Positions 1-6,424 of a stretch of DNA of 25,667 nucleotides are shown one piece after another. Origin of the DNA: Mycolicibacterium porcinum (GTDB lineage Bacteria; Actinomycetota; Actinomycetes; Mycobacteriales; Mycobacteriaceae); contig MSTD01000066.1 in the NCBI GenBank assembly GCA_001942045.1, positions 1-25,667 of the forward strand, in the 5' to 3' direction. Positions within the stretch are counted from its first letter, which is position 1. Each line of letters opens with the position of its first letter. A program made the position numbers and the translations under genes. The notes below the pieces were generated by a model that did not search any database, was not told the origin of the DNA, and saw nothing but the letters and a program-made list of their open reading frames with translations.

Positions 1-95
1 GCCCCGGACCCACCGGCGAACGAGCCCACTGGTGGTGGTACCCACCCTTCCAACCCCAACCACCACCGAAAGCCGCATAGCACGGGGTGCCGCAG

Positions 96-101
96 TAGCC
101 T
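96..101 (+). promoter_or_regulatory. Predicted -10 box, leaderless start of the kinase-like gene
   Basis: TAGCCT fits the TANNNT -10 pattern and lies 7 nt before the ATG at 109, so transcription would begin at or next to the start codon. No Shine-Dalgarno sequence precedes the ATG. The same spacing recurs before many genes in this window. No clear -35 is visible. Confidence 0.5.
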
Positions 102-108
102 CACCCAT

Positions 109-915
109 ATGGCCATGGCCGCGAATCGGGCTGACGTCTTCGTCAAGCGCAACTCGTTGGCGCCGGCCGGGTTCTTCGCTGCGGAGGCGGCCGGACTCAA
201 CTGGCTGGCCGTCGAGGGTGGTGTGCCGTGTGTTGCGGTAATCGATTACGACGCAACCTCATTGACGTTGCAGCGCCTGCGCCCGTTATCGGCGTCGGCG
301 CAGGCCGCTCGAAGATTCGGTGAGCAGCTGGCCCACACCCACGATGCGGGTGCATCGGCCTACGGGGCCGGGCCGGACGGTCATGACGGGGTCGGGTTCT
401 TCGGCCCGATGTCACAGCCGTTACCAATGTCGTTGGGCCACCACGATTCCTGGGGCACTTTCTATGCCGATGAGCGGTTGTGTCCGATGGTGCAGCTGGC
501 GGCCGGTCGGCTCAGCGCGGCGGCGCGCGACGCTATCGGGGCGGTGGCCGACCTCTGCCGCACAGGCTTGTTCGATGACGACGACGGGCCGGCCAGACTG
601 CACGGCGACCTCTGGAGCGGCAACGTGATGTGGACCGCCGACGGCGCGGTGCTCATCGACCCCGCCGCACATGGCGGCCATCGCGAGACCGATTTGGCGA
701 TGCTGGCGCTGTTCGGCTTTCCGTTCCTCGATGATGTGTTGGCGGCGTACCAGTCGGTGCGACCGCTGAGCGACGGGTGGCGCGATCGGGTCGATCTGCA
801 CCAGCTCTATCCGCTGCTTGCTCACGTGGCGCTGTTCGGCGGCGGTTATGCGGGCCAGGCCGAGGCGGCCGCCAGGCGAGTCCTGGCAAGCGCTAGCAAA
901 CTACGGATCGAGTAG
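109..915 (+). CDS. Fructosamine kinase family protein (short actinobacterial form)
   Basis: This 268-aa cytoplasmic protein belongs to the fructosamine/ketosamine-3-kinase family within the aminoglycoside phosphotransferase-like fold. Family members phosphorylate sugar-amine adducts on protein or small molecules, promoting deglycation. The N-terminus (FVKRN, then a PAGFFAAEAAGLNWLA-like stretch) is typical of the family. The catalytic loop HGDLWSGNV starts at H165, with D167 as the expected catalytic base, and the metal-binding Asp is D184 in LIDPAAHGG. The canonical family is about 290 aa; this protein starts just at the VAIK-like lysine strand and lacks the Gly-rich loop upstream. I recall short actinobacterial homologues, so this is probably not a truncation, but the exact substrate is unknown. 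Start chosen because a -10 box sits 7 nt upstream. The gene stands alone, followed by a 348-bp gap. Confidence 0.8.
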   Translation: MAMAANRADVFVKRNSLAPAGFFAAEAAGLNWLAVEGGVPCVAVIDYDATSLTLQRLRPLSASAQAARRFGEQLAHTHDAGASAYGAGPDGHDGVGFFGPMSQPLPMSLGHHDSWGTFYADERLCPMVQLAAGRLSAAARDAIGAVADLCRTGLFDDDDGPARLHGDLWSGNVMWTADGAVLIDPAAHGGHRETDLAMLALFGFPFLDDVLAAYQSVRPLSDGWRDRVDLHQLYPLLAHVALFGGGYAGQAEAAARRVLASASKLRIE

Positions 916-1263
916 TTCGCACCGCAGGCAGCCCTGTGTTCGTACCTGCTGGTGCAGGTTGTGGCCGTTTAGGTGTCTTTCAGAATCAGTTGACAGATCG
1001 GCTGGCGTTTGACACGGCAAGGCCTGCATCCAGGACTGTTCAGCAACATGGCAACGGGTAGGCCGCAACAAAGCGGGCACTTGCCTGTTGCAAGCGCCAA
1101 TATGATTCTGTCCAGCACAACGCTGGTTAGGTCAGTTTCAACTAGTTTGCGACAAATTGCGAAGGCGAATAGCGAAATATTTTCAGCAATGCAGTGATGA
1201 AGGTCACAAAGGTGCTACGTTGCCTGAGATCAACCTGAGAAACCGGCCGAAAGGACTGGTCAG
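916..1263. other. Intergenic regulatory region before the 701-aa secreted protein
   Basis: The 348-bp gap contains no convincing gene. Its last ~130 bp are unusually AT-rich for this genome. Visible elements are TTGACA hexamers at 990-995 and 1009-1014 without good -10 partners, a small inverted repeat CTTGC/GCAAG at 1080-1084 and 1090-1094, a CRP-like palindrome at 1193-1208, a possible -10 (TACGTT) at 1216-1221, and a clear ribosome-binding site GAAAGGA at 1249-1255, 8 nt before the ATG at 1264. The next gene therefore has a normal leader, unlike many genes here. Confidence 0.6.
1193..1208. promoter_or_regulatory. CRP-like binding site
   Basis: AGTGA, 6 nt, TCACA matches 9 of the 10 defined positions of the mycobacterial CRP consensus TGTGA-N6-TCACA. 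Its centre lies about 28 bp before the start predicted from the TACGTT box at 1216-1221, so it overlaps the -35 area. It could repress or modulate the secreted-protein gene in response to cAMP. Binding is inferred from sequence only. Confidence 0.4.
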
Positions 1264-3369
1264 ATGGCAGTCAAGCACCGTAGGCAGCGGAGGCGCGTCA
1301 AGAGGGTTGCGACCCTCGGAGCGGCAACCGCAACAGTTACCGCGCTTACGGTGGGCGTTGCTCCGCCGCCGGCTCAGGCCGCAGCGGTCCAGCGGGACTT
1401 TTGGCTGAGCGCGGCGACGGGCCCCGACTACACGAAGCTCATCACCGACTCATCGAACAGCCTGAACAACATTCTGTTCGCAGCGGGGAACTTCGGTAAT
1501 GCCGCGGCGAATGTGTGGAACCCCGTCGCCAACGCGGTCCCGGGCGGGTTGTTGCCGACGTTCTTCGCGGGCACCGAGCAACAGGACCTCACGTCCATCG
1601 CTGGCCTGCTTGGTGTTCTGGGTGACCTCGTCACCGGTCTCACCAGCTTGAATTTGGACGGCATCCCCGGACTGCCAGCGGATGCCGACACGGCGATCCT
1701 GGCAGGTCTGGTTCCGGGGCTGGCTCCTGCCGCGGGAGTACTGGCCTCGACGCTGGCTGCGTTGGGCCCGCTGATTCCGGTTGCGACGTTCATCGATTAT
1801 CTGAACGGCTTGAACGCCACCCTCCAAGGCCTTAACTTGCCCTTGATCGGTGGCATACCCACGCTCGACTCGTTGATCGACGGCCTGGTGGTGAGCGAAA
1901 CCACCCACGAATCAGGGTTCGCCTGGCCGATTCTCGGGGGAAGCGGCCAGACCAACATCACCAACATCTTCGCGCAGTTGCCCAGCTTGACGGTGGGAGA
2001 CCTGGTTACCGGGATCGTTGACGGCCTGGATATTCCAGATGTGGGCATCGGCCCAATATCGGTTGAGAATCTCATCAACACGGCTGCAGGTTTGCTCGAT
2101 CCACTGGACGCCATCGAAACCCCGTCCGTGACCGCGTGGGTCCCGGGTGGGTCCGGCAACTACAAGCTTCTTGGTGCCGAGTACGGCTGGCTGGCGACGA
2201 TGCCGACGCTCGTGGTCGGCCCGTTCGACATCCTCGGTGTCGGTGCCGACACGGACACCGTCGTGGCCATCCCCATCTTTGCGCAGGGTGGCACGTTGCC
2301 GTTCGGGTTGTTCTCCATGGGGATGGTGACCACACCAGGAGCCGTATTCCCCACGGCGACCGGGCTTTCCACCTTGGGTGGCACCACGCTCTTCACGGCG
2401 GGAATCCCGGCATTGGGACTCAGCTACACGAGTTTGAATCTGCTCCAAGCGACATATGTCGGGACCAACGGATTCAACGTCAACAGCGGGACCACGGTCG
2501 GCACCCTGGTCACACCGTTCGGGGCGATTCCTATCGTCTACTCGCTGGGCTCCTACAACGCGGGCAGCACTGGGTTCGGGTTCACGCTGCCTTCGCTGTT
2601 CACAGTCGGGTTGGCTCCGCATTTTCAGGTCGGAACTGCACCGCTGCAGCAATCTGATGACGGGCTCATTCCGGCGACTCTGCTCAACTTGGGGATTACC
2701 GCTGTGCCGACCCAGTTAACCAGTGTCACTGAGCTTCTCGGACTACCCGACGTCGGCGGCGCCGTATCCGACGTTCTCACGCCCGTGTTCAACTTTGCGA
2801 TTGCGCCGATCGGAGGAGCGATCACCAACGCGCTCAACGAGCAGGTCGGCCCGGTGACGAACGGGCTCGCCAGCGCCGTTGAACAGGTGACCGGGTTCAT
2901 CGCCGACCTGTCGTACAACCTCCCGGGGGCGAACACGCCGGTTGTTGATCCCCCGGGCAATACAGCGCTGGTCGCGGACAACTCGCTCATGGCGAAGACC
3001 TCCGCGCCTGCGGACACGGCCATCGTCGAGCAGGAATCGCCGTCGATCGAAGGGGCGACAAAGAAACTCACCGCCGCGGCTGATGACGCACGCGGACAGG
3101 TGCACGAGAGAGTCACGGCAGCCGGCGAGCGGGCGAAGGCCTCGGCGGAGAAGGCGCGTGAGCGGACGGCCAAGGCGGTCAAGGACGCCCAGGACCGCGT
3201 GAACAAGCTTGCTGACGAGGGACGTAAGCAGATCAAGTCCGCGGCCGAGGGCATCCAGAAGGGCGCTGAGAAGGCGGTCAATGACGTGAAGGAGAACGTC
3301 AAGAAGGCCGGCGATTCGGTGAAGCCCGCCAAGGCTGAGAAGAAGACCGAGAAGAAGGACGCCGCCTGA
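1264..3369 (+). CDS. Secreted beta-rich protein with HBHA-like Lys/Ala-rich helical tail
   Basis: I do not recognise a named family for this 701-aa protein. The N-terminus is strongly basic, followed by a hydrophobic signal segment and a probable cleavage after AQA (about residue 39). Residues 40-330 are Leu/Gly/Pro-rich with repeated GLLGVLGDLV- and IPDVGIGP-like phrases. Residues 330-500 are rich in Gly, Thr, Ser and aromatic residues, with alternating hydrophobic beta-strand-like segments. Residues 500-600 are again Leu/Val/Pro-rich. The last 100 residues (about 600-701) are a highly charged Lys/Ala/Glu amphipathic helix series without aromatics, ending in a Lys-rich tail. That tail resembles the heparin-binding C-terminus of mycobacterial HBHA and apolipoprotein/LEA-like helices. 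It is probably a cell-envelope or surface protein that could bind polyanions or lipids; this role is inferred. The start has a good RBS (GAAAGGA). Three bases separate its stop from the convergent next gene. Confidence 0.75.
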   Translation: MAVKHRRQRRRVKRVATLGAATATVTALTVGVAPPPAQAAAVQRDFWLSAATGPDYTKLITDSSNSLNNILFAAGNFGNAAANVWNPVANAVPGGLLPTFFAGTEQQDLTSIAGLLGVLGDLVTGLTSLNLDGIPGLPADADTAILAGLVPGLAPAAGVLASTLAALGPLIPVATFIDYLNGLNATLQGLNLPLIGGIPTLDSLIDGLVVSETTHESGFAWPILGGSGQTNITNIFAQLPSLTVGDLVTGIVDGLDIPDVGIGPISVENLINTAAGLLDPLDAIETPSVTAWVPGGSGNYKLLGAEYGWLATMPTLVVGPFDILGVGADTDTVVAIPIFAQGGTLPFGLFSMGMVTTPGAVFPTATGLSTLGGTTLFTAGIPALGLSYTSLNLLQATYVGTNGFNVNSGTTVGTLVTPFGAIPIVYSLGSYNAGSTGFGFTLPSLFTVGLAPHFQVGTAPLQQSDDGLIPATLLNLGITAVPTQLTSVTELLGLPDVGGAVSDVLTPVFNFAIAPIGGAITNALNEQVGPVTNGLASAVEQVTGFIADLSYNLPGANTPVVDPPGNTALVADNSLMAKTSAPADTAIVEQESPSIEGATKKLTAAADDARGQVHERVTAAGERAKASAEKARERTAKAVKDAQDRVNKLADEGRKQIKSAAEGIQKGAEKAVNDVKENVKKAGDSVKPAKAEKKTEKKDAA

Positions 3370-3372
3370 TGC

Positions 3373-3699
3373 CTAACTCGCCTGGTGCACCGACTCGACG
3401 GTGTAGAGGTGGGGGTCGTAGCTGATCGCGATGTCAGCGCACCGCCCCATGTGCTCCCGTGCCACGGGATCGCTGAGCATGGCGTGGAAGTCCTCGGCAC
3501 TGCGCCACTGCCCGTAGTTGACGACGCGGGTGCCGTCGGTGCTCAGATGAATGTTGGCGGAGATGAATCCGGGCACGTGGCGCATCACGTCGTCGGTCGC
3601 CCGTCGAAGCAGCTCGACGAGGTCGGCCGCGCGTTGCGGCTCCACGGTGAACACGTTGATGAGGGTGGCGTGGGGGCTGTTTTCCTGAATGGTCGTCAC
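3373..3699 (-). CDS. Antibiotic biosynthesis monooxygenase (ABM) domain protein
   Basis: This 108-aa protein has the dimeric alpha+beta barrel ABM fold. It starts with a VTTIQ segment, then the core strand ATLINVFTVEP, a helix ending DDVMRHVPGF, and the typical strand-helix pair VVNYGQWRSAEDFHAM. Relatives include cofactor-free oxygenases and haem-degrading enzymes. The substrate cannot be read from the sequence. I chose the GTG at 3699 because AGGAGG lies just upstream; a frame opening at 3741 would run into the operator region. It diverges from a MarR-family gene with two shared operators between them, so it is very likely the repressor's target and may detoxify or process the MarR ligand (inference). 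Confidence 0.75.
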   Translation of the reverse strand: MTTIQENSPHATLINVFTVEPQRAADLVELLRRATDDVMRHVPGFISANIHLSTDGTRVVNYGQWRSAEDFHAMLSDPVAREHMGRCADIAISYDPHLYTVESVHQAS

Positions 3700-3709
3700 G
3701 ATTCCTCCT

Positions 3710-3727
3710 ATGTCAGGTTCCTTACAT
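3710..3727. promoter_or_regulatory. MarR operator 1 (palindrome)
   Basis: ATGTCAGGTTCCTTACAT is an imperfect 18-bp palindrome built from ATGTMAGG half-sites. It covers the predicted transcription start and leader of the minus-strand ABM gene. A second copy lies 34 bp away centre to centre. MarR regulators classically bind such palindromes in the divergent promoter beside their own gene. Confidence 0.75.
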
Positions 3728-3731
3728 GTCA

Positions 3732-3761
3732 ACCGTAGCACTGATGTAAGGTTCCTGTCAT
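3732..3761 (-). promoter_or_regulatory. Predicted sigma-A promoter of the ABM gene
   Basis: On the minus strand ATGACA (3756-3761, 5 of 6 to TTGACA) is followed by 18 nt and TACGGT (3732-3737). This would start RNA near 3724 and give a leader of about 24 nt containing AGGAGG. Operator 2 overlaps the -35 and operator 1 covers the start, as expected for repression. Confidence 0.45.
3744..3761. promoter_or_regulatory. MarR operator 2 (palindrome), overlapping the marR start
   Basis: ATGTAAGGTTCCTGTCAT is the second palindrome of the pair. Its reverse complement differs from operator 1 at only 3 of 18 positions. It contains the ATG of the MarR gene (3760) and a TANNNT -10 (TAAGGT, 3747-3752) placed 7 nt before that ATG. 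Occupancy should block both directions, giving autorepression. Confidence 0.75.
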
Positions 3762-4215
3762 GGCCGCGAATGTGGAAGCCGGCGCCGGCTACCTAGTCAA
3801 GCGTGTGCAGCAGAGCCTGCGCCGCAATTGCGATGCGGCACTGCGACCTACTGGATTGTCGATGGCGCAGTACACCGTCCTACGGGCGCTGGCCGACCAC
3901 CCTCAAGCCTCGGCAGCAGAGCTGGCCAGACTGTGCTTTGTCACGCGTCAGTCGCTGCAAGATGTGCTGCGCGGGCTGCGCGCTGATGCCCTGGTGGAGG
4001 AATCGTCCGGATCGCAGCGGGGCCGTGCTCGGTCGTTGCAGCTGACCGCCGCAGGCAAGCGTCGACTCGGCGGAGCCCACGCCGCGGTGCTCCGTGTCGA
4101 GCAGGACATGCTGGACGGAATTCCTGGCAAAGCCCGACGGGAACTCGCGTCGTTGCTGTTGCGCTGCGCGGAGAACCTCGAGGCGGCCTCGTCAGAAACT
4201 ACGATTGACGGGTGA
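3760..4215 (+). CDS. MarR family transcriptional regulator
   Basis: This 151-aa protein is a winged-helix MarR-type repressor. N-terminal helix 1 (YLVKRVQQSLRRNCDAAL) contributes to the dimer. The helix-turn-helix is in ASAAELARLCFVTRQSLQDVLRGL at about residues 50-73, followed by a beta wing rich in Ser/Arg (SGSQRGRARSLQLTAAG). C-terminal helices complete the dimer interface. The ATG at 3760 has no Shine-Dalgarno but a TAAGGT box 7 nt upstream, so a leaderless transcript is likely. The gene probably represses itself and the divergent ABM gene through the two palindromes. Its GTGA overlap with the TetR gene implies co-translation. The inducer is unknown; MarR ligands are often phenolic or oxidising compounds. 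Confidence 0.85.
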   Translation: MAANVEAGAGYLVKRVQQSLRRNCDAALRPTGLSMAQYTVLRALADHPQASAAELARLCFVTRQSLQDVLRGLRADALVEESSGSQRGRARSLQLTAAGKRRLGGAHAAVLRVEQDMLDGIPGKARRELASLLLRCAENLEAASSETTIDG

Positions 4216-4859
4216 CTTCGGAAAGGCGTGGGCGCGGTCGACCCGCCGGACCTGGTGTCGATGTCGAGCAACGGCGTGCGGATCTGCTCGACGCTGCCGA
4301 ACGGGCAATCCGCACCCACGGACCCGATGTGGGGATCGCCGAGGTGGCCAAAGAGGCCGGATTCGTCCGGTCGGCGGTCTATGCGGTGTTCCCGAATCGG
4401 GCGGCGATCCTGTCCGCACTCGGCAAGCGTCAGGCCCACCGCCTGCTGGCCGAGATCACCAGGCGTGCAGCGGGTTCCACCAACTTGCGCGAACGCATGG
4501 CGTTGTTCTTCGACGTTCTGTGCGGGTGGATGCAGGACGATCCGAATCTGTACCGGGCGCTGAGTGTGCACGCTGTCGGCGGTGACGAGATGCCGGGAAT
4601 CTTCGACGAGCTCGCGGCCGCCGTCGAGGCCATGTTGACCGCGTCGATGGCTGCCGGTGGTGCCGACACCGCGCCTGCGGCACCGTGGGCCCGAGCCATC
4701 ATCGGGTCGGCCATGGTGAGTGCGCAATGGTGGCTCCGGGAGTCCTCGATGCCGCGAGCCGAGCTTGTCGAACATCTGACGAAGCTGTGCTGGGACGGTG
4801 GCTCGGCCCTGCCGTTCAGTCCCTTCGACGTTTCGGCTATTGACAGCGGCCAGCCATAA
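4212..4859 (+). CDS. TetR/AcrR family transcriptional regulator
   Basis: This 215-aa protein has the standard TetR layout: an N-terminal DNA-binding domain with helix 1 around RADLLDAAERAIRTHG, the HTH VGIAEVAKEAGFVRSAVYAVFPNRAAIL at about residues 40-67, and a variable ligand-binding helical domain (about 75-200). The GTG start overlaps the MarR stop by 4 nt (GTGA), so the two regulators are translationally coupled. Immediately after it, a large palindrome spans its stop codon and the start of the carotenoid oxygenase. A local regulator controlling the adjacent enzyme through that site is the simplest reading, but this is inferred. Confidence 0.85.
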   Translation: MTSERRGRGRPAGPGVDVEQRRADLLDAAERAIRTHGPDVGIAEVAKEAGFVRSAVYAVFPNRAAILSALGKRQAHRLLAEITRRAAGSTNLRERMALFFDVLCGWMQDDPNLYRALSVHAVGGDEMPGIFDELAAAVEAMLTASMAAGGADTAPAAPWARAIIGSAMVSAQWWLRESSMPRAELVEHLTKLCWDGGSALPFSPFDVSAIDSGQP

Positions 4860-4883
4860 AAGACACCATGTCTTTTATGGCTG
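4851..4883. promoter_or_regulatory. 33-bp palindrome across the TetR stop and the oxygenase start
   Basis: Arms CAGCCATAAAAGACA (4851-4865) and TGTCTTTTATGGCTG (4869-4883) are perfect 15-bp inverted repeats separated by 3 nt. The left arm contains the TetR stop TAA (4857-4859). The spacer and right arm contain the oxygenase ATG (4868-4870). A CATAAA hexamer at 4855-4860 sits 7 nt before that ATG and could be a -10. The element could be the TetR operator, or an RNA hairpin hiding the start codon. It lacks the T-run of an intrinsic terminator. Confidence 0.7.
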
Positions 4884-6424
4884 CTCCCGCGTCACCACAG
4901 GTCGACGGTCCCTCGAGGTACTGGGAGGATGTCCCCGGCGAATATGACTTGAAGCTGACGGAGATCACCGGCACGCTCCCGCCGGGATTGACCGGAACGC
5001 TCTACCGCAACGGATCGGGCCGCTGGAACATCGGCGCGTCACGGGTGGACAGCCTGTTCGACGTCGACGGGATGGTGGTGGCGTTCGCGATCAATGGCGA
5101 TGGTGTGCGGTTCAAGAACCGTTTCGTCCGCACTCAGCATTACCTGACCACCACGGCTGCCGGCCGCATGGTGAAACGCGGCTTCGCCTCGCAGCGCCCA
5201 GGAGGCGTGCGGGCCAACGCTTTTCGGCTGCCCGCCAACACCGCCAACACGAATGTGATGATCAGCCGGGATCAACTGCTCGCGCTGTGGGAGGGTGGGC
5301 GGCCGCACGGCATGGATCTCGACACGCTCAACACCATCGGGATGTGCAGCCTCGACGGCGTGCTCAAGGGACCGATCGGCGCGTACTCGGCGCACTACAC
5401 CTATGACGCGACGACGGATTCCCGGCTCAACTTCGGGTTCGAGCCGTACTTCCCGCGTCTCGATCTGCGCCACGTCCGCAGTGCGCCGAACCGGGACGAA
5501 AAGATCAGGCGCCTACGGGAACTCGCCGGCGAAGCGATCCCGCGGGTCCGGTTGCGGCTCTACGAGACCGACAGCAGCGGGGACACCCGGTACCTCCGTG
5601 CGGTGCCGCTGCCCGGCATGGGGCTGCTGCACGACATGGCGCTGACCCCGCGCTACGCCATCTTCATGCTCTCCCCGCTCCGGATCAACCCGTGGGCCGT
5701 GCTGGGACGCCAAACCTATTGGGATGCCATACGGTTCGAGCCGAATGCGCCGTCCTACTTCATCCTCGCTCCGCGCGACGGCGGGAAGGTCCGGACGATC
5801 GAGACCGACCCGTTCTACATGTGGCACTACGCCAACGCCTATGAGGACGGTGCCGACGTGGTGGTCGAGTTACCCCGCTTCGCGCCCGAAACCTTCGGTG
5901 GGATGCAGTCCTGGGGAGCGGACAGCCGCAGCGACATGGCGCGGCTGTACGAGGATGTCCCGGCCGAGGACGTGCCGGATACCGTGCGGCTCACCCGCTT
6001 CCGCATCACCCGCGACGACCGGGTCCTGGCCGAACCACTGGCCCAATTGGGTTGCGAATTCCCGCAGATCGATCAGCGTCGCTCCACTCAACCGCACTCG
6101 GCGACCTACGTGACGGTGCCCAGCGACGGAGCGGGCGGCGGGGAGGGGATCGGCTGCTTCAACCACGCCGACGGCAGCGTGCAAACCTATTGCCCGCCCG
6201 GCCACAAGCTGGTCGAGCCGATCTTCGTGGCGCGCCCGGGCAGCACCGAGGAGGGCGACGGCTGGGTGCTGACCGTGGGCTACGACGAGGCGCAACACCG
6301 CAGCCGGCTCATGGTGTTCGATGCTCCGCGCATCGACGCCGGACCGATCGCCGAGGCGTGGCTGCCGTTTCACCTGCCGATGAGCTACCACGGTGCGTTC
6401 ACCGAGCGGGTGGCCAGGTTCTAG
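4868..6424 (+). CDS. Carotenoid cleavage oxygenase family protein (RPE65/CCO)
   Basis: This 518-aa protein is a non-haem iron dioxygenase of the carotenoid/apocarotenoid and stilbene cleavage family, a seven-bladed beta-propeller. The four iron-binding histidines are visible as H176 (HYTYD), H255 (LLHDMALT), H320 (WHYANAYE) and H508 (YHGAF). Other family marks are GTLYRNGSG near residue 45 and LFDVDGMV near 65. The substrate is not determinable; mycobacterial relatives cleave carotenoids, apocarotenals or lignin-type stilbenes. The ATG at 4868 lies inside a palindrome and has no Shine-Dalgarno sequence; an in-frame ATG at 4877 is an alternative. It is downstream of the MarR and TetR genes and likely their regulated output. 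Its stop overlaps the convergent acyltransferase stop (CTAG). Confidence 0.88.
   Translation: MSFMAAPASPQVDGPSRYWEDVPGEYDLKLTEITGTLPPGLTGTLYRNGSGRWNIGASRVDSLFDVDGMVVAFAINGDGVRFKNRFVRTQHYLTTTAAGRMVKRGFASQRPGGVRANAFRLPANTANTNVMISRDQLLALWEGGRPHGMDLDTLNTIGMCSLDGVLKGPIGAYSAHYTYDATTDSRLNFGFEPYFPRLDLRHVRSAPNRDEKIRRLRELAGEAIPRVRLRLYETDSSGDTRYLRAVPLPGMGLLHDMALTPRYAIFMLSPLRINPWAVLGRQTYWDAIRFEPNAPSYFILAPRDGGKVRTIETDPFYMWHYANAYEDGADVVVELPRFAPETFGGMQSWGADSRSDMARLYEDVPAEDVPDTVRLTRFRITRDDRVLAEPLAQLGCEFPQIDQRRSTQPHSATYVTVPSDGAGGGEGIGCFNHADGSVQTYCPPGHKLVEPIFVARPGSTEEGDGWVLTVGYDEAQHRSRLMVFDAPRIDAGPIAEAWLPFHLPMSYHGAFTERVARF

Noticed and set aside
1264..3369. Secreted protein as a PE-PGRS or PPE member
   Set aside because: It has a cleavable signal peptide and no PE or PPE N-terminal domain; Gly content alone is not enough.
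4851..4883. Palindrome as an intrinsic terminator after TetR
   Set aside because: No T-run follows and the right arm is coding sequence of the oxygenase; an operator or RNA switch fits better.
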